Assembly: GCF_015762685.1 (NCBI RefSeq)
Contig: NZ_PEHF01000050.1
Coordinates: 1-64,000, forward strand
Length of the DNA stretch: 64,000 nucleotides
Direction: 5' to 3'
Source: Candidatus Symbiopectobacterium sp. 'North America'
Lineage (GTDB): Bacteria; Pseudomonadota; Gammaproteobacteria; Enterobacterales; Enterobacteriaceae
Shown here: positions 52,483 to 62,251 of the stretch, piece after piece
How positions within the stretch are numbered: the first letter of the stretch is position 1
Layout: every line of letters begins with the position of its first letter
Program-made: the position numbers and the translations under genes
Notes under the pieces: generated by a model
Told to the model about the DNA's origin: nothing
Seen by the model: the letters and a program-made list of their open reading frames with translations, nothing else
The model's database searches: none

Positions 52483-53453
52483 AGCAGACTCCGATTTTGG
52501 TGCTGGCTCCACGCAGTGGCACTGATGCTGACCACAATGATGATACCGGTGATCAAGGTCTGCCAATAGGAAAAGACGCCCAGCAAATTGAGTCCATTCT
52601 GCAACACTGCCAGCAGGATCACCCCGAGCACGGTACCGATAAGCGTGCCACGCCCACCCACCAGGCTAGTGCCGCCTAGCACCACCGCAGCCAGCACCGT
52701 CAATTCGTAGCCCAGCAGTGAGTCCGGGGCGACGGTGCGCACCGTCCAGGATTGCACTACGCCCGCCACACCGGACATCAGTCCCATATAGCCATAAACA
52801 AACCATTGCAGCAGCAATACGCTAAATCCAAGGCGACTGGCCGATTCACGATTTCCACCCAAGGCATAAATCTTGCGTCCAACGGTGGTGAAATTCATGA
52901 TAAAAGCGGTCAACGCCAGCACCGCGAACATGGTGAGCATGGGCAACCCCAGCCCATAGTCGTAACCATCAGCATCAGTGTACTTGAATAGCATAAAGCC
53001 TGACTCAAACCATGCGGGGAAGTCGTACAGCCACACCCCTTTGCTAAACCACAGCAGCAGACCGTAAAAGATGTTCAGCGTGGAGATGGTAATGATGATG
53101 GAAGGCACCCGCAGCCGATTAACCAGAATGGCATTCTCGCTGCCAAGCAGGATGCCCACACCGCCGGCAATCAGGTAAGCCACGACAAAATTGCCACCGA
53201 TATCGCGCAGTATCAGCACCATCACATACTGCGCGATGATTGCCATGGCAGGAAACGAGATATCAATCCCTCCGGAAATCAGCACCATGAACAGTCCGCA
53301 GGCCAGAATAGTCAACATGGCGTAGTTGTTGACCAAATCGTACAAATTCCCCAGCGTCAGAAATTCATCGCTACGCCAGGCCAGTCCGATAAACAGTACC
53401 AGAATCAGCAACGCCAGCCAGACTTCATGCCGATAATTTTTTAAATCAGCCAT
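52479..53453 (-). CDS. Sugar ABC permease (RbsC/RhaP-like)
   Basis: The 324-residue integral membrane protein has the usual 8-10 helices and the RbsC-type motifs LISGGIDISFPAM near residue 60, GGNRESASRLGFS in the middle (ATPase contact), and VVLGGTSLVGGRGTLIGT near the C-terminus. It is the first of two permeases in the operon, which would form a heterodimer. Intact, but both its partner permease and its ATPase are broken, so the transporter cannot work. Overlaps by four bases with the second permease. Confidence 0.92.
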   Translation of the reverse strand: MADLKNYRHEVWLALLILVLFIGLAWRSDEFLTLGNLYDLVNNYAMLTILACGLFMVLISGGIDISFPAMAIIAQYVMVLILRDIGGNFVVAYLIAGGVGILLGSENAILVNRLRVPSIIITISTLNIFYGLLLWFSKGVWLYDFPAWFESGFMLFKYTDADGYDYGLGLPMLTMFAVLALTAFIMNFTTVGRKIYALGGNRESASRLGFSVLLLQWFVYGYMGLMSGVAGVVQSWTVRTVAPDSLLGYELTVLAAVVLGGTSLVGGRGTLIGTVLGVILLAVLQNGLNLLGVFSYWQTLITGIIIVVSISATAWSQHQNRSLL

Positions 53454-54902
53454 TTACAACTCCGGCAATCCCCGTGGGGTTACTGGTGCCCGGGGTGAAC
53501 GTATGATGGATTTCCCCCTGTTTCATCACCAGGATACGATGACTTTGATACCAGGCTTCATCCAGATCATCACAGATCATCAGGATGGCGATCCCTTGCG
53601 CAGCAAGTTCGCTGATGATGTGATAAATCCCGGCTTTATTGGCGATATAGACGCTGACCGTGGGACTGTCCAGAATCAGTACCCGTGGATCGATGGCCAG
53701 CCATTTGGCAATGGAAATGCGCTGCGCGTTGCCTCCCGACAGCGTGCTCACCGGCAAGCGTGGATCGGGGGCTTTGATACTCAGCGAGGCGATCAGCCGG
53801 TTCACTACCGCCTGTACCTGTTTTTTGCGGATCAGCCCGCAAGCATTGCGCACCTTATCGAAAATGGTGCTGATAATGTTGTCCTCAATGGACTGCGCCA
53901 TCACCAACCCGCGTGACATACGGTCTTCCGACACATAGCCAATGCCTTAGCGCAGTGCGTCACGGTTGCTGCGCAACTGCACCGTTTGACCGTCGATGCG
54001 TATCTCTCCGCTGTCAGGGTGCGTCATACCAAACAGACTCAGGCAGAGCTCGGTGCGCCCCGCGCCCAGCAGTCCGATGATGGAAACAATTTCCCCTGCG
54101 CCGAGCGAAAACGAGATATCACGGTACTCGCCCACGCGGCTGAGCTGCCGCACCTCCAGCACCTTGCGAGCCGCATCACCCTGCCAGGGTTCGCGAATGT
54201 TGTAGTCAAAAGCTTGCCCGGTCATCAACATGCCGAGCTGGCGCGTACTCATTTCGTTGGTGGGATAGGTTCCCACCAGATTGCCGTCTTTTAGCACAGT
54301 GATACGATCGGATACCGCCATGACCTCTTCCAACCGGTGGCTAACAAACACCACGCAGTTGGCGCACCACGTGCAGCAACCCTTCCACTTCCTGATGCGT
54401 CAAGGAGGCGTTGGGTTCATCCATAATGATCAGCCTGGCATCCTGCGCTAACGCCCGGCAGATCGCCACCAGTTGGCAGCGCGCAATCGAGAGCGACTCC
54501 ACCTGCGCATCGAGCGGTAAGTTGACGTTGATGCTCGCCAGCGCGCGCTCTGCGATCTGGCGCAGCGCCTTGCGTTTCACCAGCAGGCCGTGGTGATAGT
54601 GGTTGATAACGATGTTTTTCCAAATGCTCAAATTAGGAAACAGTGATAAGTTCTGATAAATCACCTGGATGCCCTGCGCCACTGATGCACCTGGCGTCAA
54701 TTTAGGCCAGATTTTACCGCCCAGCGCAATGCGCGCCTTGGCATCCGGCTGGTATTATCTTGATGAGCGTCGACTTGCCGTAGCCGTTTTGTCCGGCGAG
54801 GCAGTGCACTTCGCCCGGCATAAAGGTGAGCAAAATATCATTGAGCGCACGCGTGCCATGAAACGTTTTACTGACATGGCTCAGGGACAGGAATGGTTCC
54901 AT
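53446..54902 (-). pseudogene. Sugar ABC transporter ATP-binding protein (RbsA-like double NBD), multiply broken
   Basis: Starts MEPFLSLSHVSKTFHGTRAL, with Walker A GQNGYGKST. A shift near 54760 (LIKI then YQPDAKARIALGGKIWP in another frame) and another near 54350 (VVRQLRG / VVFVSHRLEEVM) break the first NBD; an in-frame TAA at 53947-53949 (DALR*GIGYVSEDR) breaks the second, which otherwise has IGLLGAGRTEL and STLSGGNAQR. Signature and Walker B in the first domain are weakly conserved (SIARCQL, IIMDEPNASL). RbsA-type proteins have two NBDs in about 500 residues and power the importer. Confidence 0.88.
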
Positions 54903-54949
54903 AACACCCCCTGGCAAACAGGAAAGCGGGGCGCCCCGAATAAGCATAA

Positions 54950-55936
54950 TCAATAAAGCGTATCGATATTTTCTTTAGTCACCAGCAGCACTTTATGGAA
55001 ACTAATGATACGTTTTTCGTTATCTACATCCGCTTTGCCGAGATTTTCAACTGAGAACCCCTCGGCGATCGCTTCACCGTTAAGCAGCGTGCTCGCAACC
55101 GCCGCTAACGCATAGCCTGCACTGGCAGGATCGTAGGTAATGCCCGCAGTGATATCGCCGCTTTTGATCAGCGAAGCCGCTTGCGACGGGATCATCATGC
55201 CGTACACCGCCACTTTATTTTTCGCGCGTTTCTCCTGCACCGCACGCCCGGCACCGATGGGGCCGTTTGAACCGAAGGAAACCACAGCTTTCATATCCAG
55301 ATAGGCGCACATCAAATCCAGCGTAGTGCGACGCGAATCATCTACGCTTTCCGCCACCGACATACGCTTGGTGACTTCAAACATGTCGGGATAATGCTCT
55401 TTCTGGTATTTCACCAGCAAATCAGCCCACAGGTTATGCTGCGGCACCGTCAGGCTGCCCACATAGATGACGTAGCCCCCTTTTTCTCTCATACGTTTCG
55501 CCATCTGCTCCACGTATTCCGCAGCGAATTTTTGGTTATCAATGATTTCCACATCCCAGTTGGCACTGGGCTGCCCCAGTGATTCGTTGGTCAACACCAC
55601 GATGCCGCCATCACGCGCTTTCTTGAACACGGGTTCCAGCACGTTGGCATCATTCGGCACGATTGTAATAGCATTGACTTTGCTGGCTATCAGATCCTCG
55701 ATGATTTTGACCTGTTGCGGCGCATCGGTACTGGCTGGCTCCATCTGGGTCGCGTTGACATTGAAATCTTTACCTGCCTGAACGACACCTTCGCCCATGC
55801 GGTTGAACCAGGGCATGCCATCCACTTTTGCGATATTCACGACCGTTTTTTGTTCTGCATAGACTGGTGTTGCGATAAGCGACATGCCCAACAGCAGGGA
55901 GGACACTACGCCACAGAGAAGACGTTTTTTCATCAT
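54950..55936 (-). CDS. Sugar ABC transporter periplasmic binding protein (RbsB/LsrB/RhaS-like)
   Basis: The 328-residue protein has a Sec signal peptide (KRLLCGVVSSLLLGMSLIATPVYA, cut after AYA-like site) and a type I periplasmic fold: VVNIAKVDGMPWFNRMGEGV, AITIVPNDANVLEPVFKKARDGGIVVLTNES, SFGSNGPIGAGRAVQEK. It resembles the binding proteins for AI-2, rhamnose and related sugars, but the ligand cannot be fixed. Intact, first gene of the operon; its promoter region has a consensus CRP site. Confidence 0.92.
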   Translation of the reverse strand: MMKKRLLCGVVSSLLLGMSLIATPVYAEQKTVVNIAKVDGMPWFNRMGEGVVQAGKDFNVNATQMEPASTDAPQQVKIIEDLIASKVNAITIVPNDANVLEPVFKKARDGGIVVLTNESLGQPSANWDVEIIDNQKFAAEYVEQMAKRMREKGGYVIYVGSLTVPQHNLWADLLVKYQKEHYPDMFEVTKRMSVAESVDDSRRTTLDLMCAYLDMKAVVSFGSNGPIGAGRAVQEKRAKNKVAVYGMMIPSQAASLIKSGDITAGITYDPASAGYALAAVASTLLNGEAIAEGFSVENLGKADVDNEKRIISFHKVLLVTKENIDTLY

Positions 55937-56279
55937 TTTCAGCCTCGTTACTCACCATTTGCCAAGGAACTGCGCCACAGTGACTTACCCGTGATGCGGT
56001 ATTCCACATAACGCTGCCGCGTCATCTGCCGATGGAAGTTATTTTTTCAGCTTACGTTTATTGTCTAAGTAGGGTGATTTTTCAGTAAAAAATCCAAGAA
56101 AGGGTAATCTTGGGGCGGACAACGAGAAATGCAGTTTCCTGCTATTTATATGGATAAACACCCCATCTCGTCAGAATGTGATGCAACTCACATTGTTAAC
56201 ATCAATATAATAAGCAACAGAATAATGTGATGACATCATTCATAAAAAATCGCTTTTTATCCTTCAAGCATAGTTGAAA
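55937..56279. promoter_or_regulatory. Promoter region of the sugar ABC operon with CRP site
   Basis: TGTGA-TGCAAC-TCACA at 56177-56192 is a perfect consensus CRP core (flanks AA and TTG). A second, weaker half-match TGTGA-N6-CATTC is at 56226-56241. They lie about 240-300 bp upstream of the binding-protein start, which implies a long leader or a second promoter, and suggests catabolite-controlled sugar uptake. The region has no ORF and is A/T-rich. Confidence 0.7.
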
Positions 56280-57388
56280 CTAGGCTCGAGGAAAGCGGTC
56301 ATCTGCGGCAACGATCACATTGTAATGCGCCTGTTCGACATTGCACTCAGCATAGGGCAATGTGCTGTCACGCGCGTTGATACTCAATTGTTGAATCAGA
56401 TTTTCAGAAATAAGGTGGGTAAAGCTTTCCCATTGTTCAAAAGACATATCAGATAAATAATCATTGCCACTTTCCTGATATTTTATTTTCCTCAATGCTT
56501 CTGGTAATGCCTCTCTCACCCCCGTGGCGAATAGAGCGTAAAATAACCGTTAGCAATGGTATTGTTGTAAATCATCGCATCAACACATTCCCCATCAGCG
56601 ATAGGAAAATAACCGTAAATCTCGCCCATGCTAGCGATGGCACTTTTTATCGCTAGCTGTATTTTAGATTCCCAATCAGTCGTTTTTATTTCCTGCAAAA
56701 TAATCGATTTATCGACCTCCAACCAATTTTCATTTCTATCTCGTAGCATCAAGGCCGCCCAAAACTGGCAGGCACCATCTTGAGGCAATGCATAGCGCAG
56801 TTGGCGGTTGTTGTCGTTGAAAGTGGCGTAATTTAGCGCATCAAACTCTCCTTGGTGTGGTGTATACCATTTCGGTTTAACGGGCAAATGATCGAGTTGC
56901 ATGATCTTTTCTTTCACCAAAGCCGGTATATTATCCGCAAAGAGTCCTTCGTCCTTGAGGCGAGTGCAGGCAATGAACAGCAACGTAAACCGGTCTTGTA
57001 GAAACGTATTGTTGATCCACTGGGGGAAATCTGTGATTAACGATTGACACTGGGCACGCGCCTTTTTGGCTACGTTGGCAGTACCGTCTTCATCCTGGCA
57101 CACGATACGACAGAGATAATCCAGGGCGAGTGTTGCAATTTCACCTTTTCCAAGGGCGATATTTTGTAATAACTCAAGACTTTCACAACAATTATTTTTT
57201 GCCCGGAGGTATACGCTATCAAGATGTTCTTTGACCGAAATACCATCACCTCTATCACAATGTAAAGGCGTCCCCTCGATAGCCGCTGAAATAAGCACGC
57301 CGAGCTGATGACTATGCGCTTCTGAATCATATAAGGGAGGTGATCGAATAATTGTTGAGTACGATCGATGCGGTATCAATATAGACAT
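56280..57388 (-). pseudogene. Candidate OTU-like cysteine protease (possible secreted effector), split by a frameshift
   Basis: Two frames join at a G5 run (56519-56523): 290 codons from MSILIPHRSYSTII to YSPRG*, then 79 codons from VREALPEALRK to the end. One extra G would give a single protein of about 369 residues. The first part contains QDGACQFWAALML (Cys207), the DGxCxFxA pattern of OTU-family deubiquitinases; the second holds DYLSDMSFEQWESFTHLISENL and ends with AHYNVIVAADD, where OTU proteases have the catalytic His in an HYN motif. Catalytic Cys and His are thus on different sides of the shift. The base composition is clearly more A/T-rich than the neighbours. No signal peptide. It is inferred to be a horizontally acquired effector or toxin; no homologue was identified from memory and the OTU call needs a structure or profile search. 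Confidence 0.6.
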
Positions 57389-57523
57389 GAGGGTAACTTA
57401 GCGTGTTGAACAGATACTGATTTTTACACCGTTAACACAATATATTCATTCAAAAAATAGGCCGTTATTTTTTAACGGCTATTATTTCTCTTCATGACAA
57501 GAGCGCATTGACGCAATCTACCG

Positions 57524-58800
57524 CTATAACCCTTTGTAACGCAGAGGCATACGCCGAATACCGGTATGTTTGTTGCTGCGGACCCACTCCACGGGGCCGT
57601 TTAATGCGAAGGCATGAATGTGGTTTAGCAATTCCCGAAAGACAATCCGCATCTCCAGCGTCGCCAACTGCGCCCCCAGACAGCCGTGTCCCCCGCTGCC
57701 GAACGCCAAATGGGAATTTTTCTCCCGGCAGATATCAAAGGCGAAGGGGTTTTCGAACTGCTGTTCATCGTGATTGGCCGAGGCCCACCACAGCGTCACT
57801 TTCTCGCCGGCTTTGATGCGTTTACCCGCGACGTCAACATCGCGCGTGGCGGTGCGGCGGTTGTACGGCGTGGTAGAGGTCCAGCGTAAAATTTCCTCCA
57901 GTGCCCGGTTCATTCGCTCAGGTTCTCGTTGTAACAGTTGCCACTGCTCCGGATGCTGAATAAACGCCAGTATTCCGCCCGCAACGGCATTACGCGTGGT
58001 TTCCAAACCGGCCACCATCACCACGCTAAACACCATCACCTGCTCCATCGGGGTCAAGCTGCCCAGGTCAGCGGAAAGTTCTCCCGCAATCGCCAGCGAA
58101 ACAATATCATCACCGGGTACCTGACGGCGTTGTTCCACAAACTGCTGTGCATAAGCCATAAACTGCTGCATGCCTTGCTGACTGCTGACACTGCTCTGCC
58201 CCAATTGACGATCGGAATAATCAAGCACCGCGTTAATCCAACCTGAGATCGGGTGCCGATCTTCAGGAGGAATCCCGACCAAATGTGCGATGGCAAACAG
58301 CGGAAGTTCGGCGGCAATATCCGACACAAAATCGCCTTCGCCTTTGGCTAACGCACTCACGACAGCCTGACGCGCCGCCACAGTAAGAATGGGCTCCAAT
58401 GCAGCGACGCACCCACGGGTAATCCCCGGAGCCATCAGACGTCGCAACGCTTTATGGCGCAGATCGTCCATCATATTAATACGGTCCCCGACCCTGCGGC
58501 GCAGAGAAGATCCTCAATCATGGTTCCACCCCCGGCACGATCGCCGCCTCGATGCGAGGAAAAGGTATCGATATCTCTGGCGAGCAGTACAATATCCTGA
58601 TAGCGTGTGAACACCCAAAAACCCTCGTTATCAGGCGTCAACGGAGTGACCGGATGATACAGCGTGCCACCACTTTGTCGTAATTGCGTGAAAACGGAAT
58701 GGGGAAAGCCTTGAGAGAACAGCGTCAAATCCGTCAAATCAACGTCAGGCAGCGGCCAACGCGTAGCACAATGCTGACTATCACACAGAGGCTCAGACAT
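57524..58800 (-). pseudogene. Cytochrome P450, frameshifted
   Basis: The N-terminal frame starts at 58800 (MMSEPLCDSQHC, or MSEP three bases on), with GGAG at -6, and stops shortly after GTMIEDLLC near 58471-58500. The rest, in another frame, reads MMDDLRHKALRRLMAPGIT and contains the I-helix VVMVAGLETTRNAV, the K-helix EEILR and the haem-binding motif FGSGGHGCLG with the Cys ligand. The pieces join near 58490 to give a ~425-residue soluble bacterial P450. It directly follows the ABC exporter gene, 11 bp after its stop, so it was the last gene of that operon, with a likely role in tailoring a metabolite the ABC proteins handle. Confidence 0.9.
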
Positions 58801-58810
58801 CATCGTCTCC

Positions 58811-60523
58811 TTATCCTTCTCGGGGATGTACAATGCGCCATCCTTCAGCGCGCACTTTTGCCTGCCAAAAAGCCGCGTAGCGTCCGTTCATGGCCAACAA
58901 CTGTTGATGTTTGCCCTGTTCCACAATCTGCCCGCGATCAAGCACTAATATGTGATCCGCATTGCGGATGGTGTGCAACTGATGCGCGATGACCAGCATG
59001 GTACAGCGGCCACGCAATGCATTAAGCCCCTGAGCGATCGCTTCCTGATTTTCCGGGTCCAACGCACCGGTTGCTTCATCCAGCAGCAGGATTGGCGCAT
59101 TCTTTAGCAATGCGCGCGCCAGTGCGGCACGCTGACGTTCACCGCCCGACAACAAACCTCCCCCTTCGCCAACCCGGCTATCCAGCCCCAACGGTAAGCG
59201 CTGCACCACTTCGTCCAAACGCGCCAGTTTCAGGACTTTTTGCAACGTGTCATCATTAGCCGCAGGGTTTCCCATCAGCAGGTTTTCACGCAGGGTGCCT
59301 CTAAACAGATAATTGTCCTGAAACACTTGCGAAATCATGTTCATGTGTTGCACGATCGGGAAGTGTTTTACATTAATGCCCCCAATAGCAATTCCTCCGC
59401 TATCCGGATCGAAAAAACGGGCAATCAATTTGGTCAAGGTGGTTTTCCCTGAGCCGGATGCACCCACCACGGCGGTCATGCTATTGGCTGGCAGCGTCGC
59501 AGAGACATTTTGCAGCACCCGAACGCCGCGCACAGCGCTACGCTCCAGTCGAAAAAAATGGTTGCCACCACCACAACCACGGGCGTGATCACCGCCCTTA
59601 ACAAGGGGGTTAACTGGTGGGCTGGCAATCCGAGGATCTCCATCACGCCCAGACTGAGCAACAGGCCCAGGCGGCTGGTATTGGCGCGCACGAACCAGCC
59701 TAACGTAGATCCAGCAGGGCGCGAATGATGGGCACCACCAGCACAAATGTCAGCCCCTGCAAAACAGCACATAGACGGGTAAGCGCGCCCCGCACGACAT
59801 AAAGGGTGCCATCATCACTGTGACGATGCGATCGCTGTGCTTCTCCATGGTACGCGTGGCCATAACGGCGGGCACATTACAACCAAAGCCGACAATCAAG
59901 GGCACGAACGCTTTGCCCAGAAGCCCAATGCTGCGCATGAAGCGGTCCATAACAAACGCCGCACGCGCCATGTACCCGGAATCTTCAAGATAGGAGAGGA
60001 AGAGATAGAGGCAGCCGATAACCGGAATAAAGGTAGAAACCGTTTGGATCCCCCCGCCAATGCCATCTGCCACTAGCGTCGCCAGCCACTCTGGCGTGTT
60101 AATAGCACGCAGCAGCGTCCCTAATCCATCAACCAGCAGCGCGCCGACAAACTGATCGAAAAAGTCGATAAATGCACTCCCCACTTTGATGGTGAAGATA
60201 AACATCAGGTACATCACCAACAGGAAAATCGGAATGCCGAAAAAGCGATGCAGTACCACACGGTCAATTTTATCGGTGAGCGTCGCGGAGACATTGCTGC
60301 GGCGAATCACCACCTGATTAGCGATAGATGAGACAAACTGATAACGCCCATCGGCAAGAAAGATATCCAGTTCATCGTCATAGGTTTCTGTGAGCGTGGC
60401 AACCTGTGCATCCATCTCTGCCAACAGCGGTGCTCAGACAATAGCTGCACACCCACAGCAAATAATGACGCAGCAGCAACGCGTGAGATTTCCCCATCAG
60501 TCTGGTCAGGCGCATCAACAGCA
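58811..60523 (-). pseudogene. Exporter-type ABC protein 2 (YbtQ/IrtB-like), deleted and interrupted by a feoB fragment
   Basis: Start at 60523 ([18 protein letters not shown]), with AGGAGG upstream, overlapping the end of ABC protein 1. The first helix (LLRHYLLWVCSYCL) is interrupted by about 0.68 kb of feoB sequence and resumes as [19 protein letters not shown]. Further pieces of the membrane domain follow (RANTSRLGLLLSLGVME, LRAVITPVVVVVATIFFDW), but several helices are missing. The NBD is complete: VLQNVSATLP, Walker A GASGSGKTT, LSGGERQR, ILLLDEATGALD. Such paired half-transporters (YbtP/YbtQ, IrtA/IrtB) move siderophores or metabolites. The transporter is dead. Confidence 0.85.
59760..60438 (-). 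pseudogene. feoB: Internal fragment of feoB inserted in the ABC gene
   Basis: The frame 59750-60424 reads [83 protein letters not shown] and the gate motif [21 protein letters not shown], ending [11 protein letters not shown]. This is the middle of FeoB (roughly residues 265-490 of the E. coli protein), without the G-protein domain or the C-terminal half. Both ends lie at sharp junctions inside the YbtQ-like gene near 60438 and 59760. FeoB is the Fe(II) permease of the inner membrane. Confidence 0.87.
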
Positions 60524-62251
60524 TATTGCCTCCTGTTGCCCTTGTTGTGCTGCCCACAGCCGCGCATATTCACCGCCACCGGCCAGTAAATCAGTATGGC
60601 TCCCTTGCACGTCAATGCGGCCATGCGACAGCACGACATGTTGTCTGCGTGCGTGATGGTATCCAGCCGGTGGGCAATCACCTGCACCACCTGACAACGT
60701 TGATGCGCGATCAATGGATTGAACGCAGCCTGTATCGCGGCTTCTGATTCGGCATCTGCCTGCGCGGTAGGCTCATCCAGCACCAGCACGACGGGTTGTA
60801 GCAAGAGTGCTCGTGCAATGCTGACCCGCTGTGCCTCACCGCCAGACAGTGTGGCATCATCGCCGTATACCGATTGATAACTGAGCGGCAAACACAGGAT
60901 GCGTTCGTGAATATGCGCCGCCTTGGCAGCCGCAGTAACCTGCTCTTCACTGGCCTGGGGATCGCCCAGCGCGATGTTGTCATACACGCTCATGCGTAAC
61001 AGTTGCGTATCCTGAAACACAGTACCGATCTGGCGGTACAAATGTCGGCTGTCAATCTGGCTCAACTCAATGCCCCCTAACGTGATTTGGCCACGATCGG
61101 GGACATCAAAGCGCAACAATAAGCGCGGTTACCGTACCTGGAGAGAGCATCAGCGAGATGTTGTGTAACAGAGGCGAGCGGGGCTGATAACCAAAATCAA
61201 TCTGATCAAACACCACTTCGTTATTCTGAGGGAACCGGCTTGGTATCGGTTCCGGTTGCAGCGGGATCGTCAGCAACGTGGCAAGCCGCCTTAACGCGGC
61301 TTTCGCCATGCGCAAAGATTGTGCACTGTGGCTCAGCGTGGTGACGCACAGAGATCCCAAGCGCAATCACCAGAAATGGTAACAGTTCTGTCATCCCGAG
61401 CATCCCCTGGTGCATAAACCCTATACCGCCGACCAACATCAACAAGGTAATCGGCGCGATGATCACGGCAGACAAGCACTCGGGTTTGATCAACGGCAGT
61501 GCCCAATCCAGGGAAAAACGCTGAAAATCCGATGTTGCCCGACTGTAAGCCTGGTGGGCTTTACCACTGAGACCAAAGGTCTTTACCACGGTGATGCCCT
61601 GCACGTACTCCACCACCGATTGGTTCACCTGTGCCAGCGCCGTGCCGTATTCCGGCATTTTGCGTTGACACCCCTTCTGCACCTGACGGTAGAACACCAT
61701 AAACAGCAACAGCGGCACCAAGGCAACCAGCGTCATGTGCCAGTCAACCCACCGCAGATAGCCGTAGACAAACAGCAACGTAGCGCTCGCATTGGTGATA
61801 TTAAGCCAGGCGTGCGCCACCAGATGATGAATCGCCGTGACATCATCCTGAAGTCCTTGTTTGATCCGCCCGCTGCTCTGGGCAGTAAACCAGCCGAGCG
61901 GTGCCTGAGATAAACGTTGCGCTAATTGGCGGCGTAGCGACAAGGCCAAATGATTATCGGCCAGATGGGTAATCAGTTCCGCCAGACTGCGCAGGGCCAA
62001 ACCGGAAGCCAGACAGACGCAGGCCAGCATAATTACGCGCCAGGACCCTGATGCCGCGTTAACGACGCACCCATCAGCACCTTAATCAATTCACATAATT
62101 CAACCAGCGGGACCAATACCAACCCCGCAGAAAACATTTGCAGCAGAGCGGCAAGCGCAATCCACCACCGAATAGGCGCTAACAGTGACGTCGGTTTGAT
62201 ACTCTCAAGCGAATCAGTAGGTGACGATATAGGGATTATCGGCTCCGTCAT
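60515..62251 (-). pseudogene. Exporter-type ABC protein 1 (YbtP/IrtA-like), Walker A deleted
   Basis: Start MTEPIIPISSPTDSLESIK at 62251. Membrane domain: WWIALAALLQMFSAGLVLVPLVELCELI, then in another frame LAQRLSQAPLGWFTAQSSGRIKQGLQDDVTAIHHLVAHAW, VVEYVQGITVVKTFG and MHQGMLGMTELLPFLVIALG. Shifts occur near 62040, 61345 and 60640. In the NBD the sequence goes from SLMLSPGTVTAL directly to LLLRFDVPDRGQI, so the P-loop (GxxGxGKST) is deleted near 61115-61125; LSGGEAQR and [11 protein letters not shown] remain. The gene ends QEAICC* at 60515 and overlaps ABC protein 2. It cannot bind ATP. Confidence 0.88.

Noticed and set aside
56280-56519. The 79-codon ORF as a separate chaperone or antitoxin gene following the OTU-like gene.
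   Set aside because: It starts with GTG inside the preceding stop, lacks its own ribosome binding site, and supplies the missing catalytic-His motif, so a frameshifted single gene is simpler.
57389-57500. Hrp box or PhoP box ahead of the OTU-like gene.
   Set aside because: Neither GGAACC-N15/16-CCAC nor two properly spaced TGTTTA half-sites could be found.
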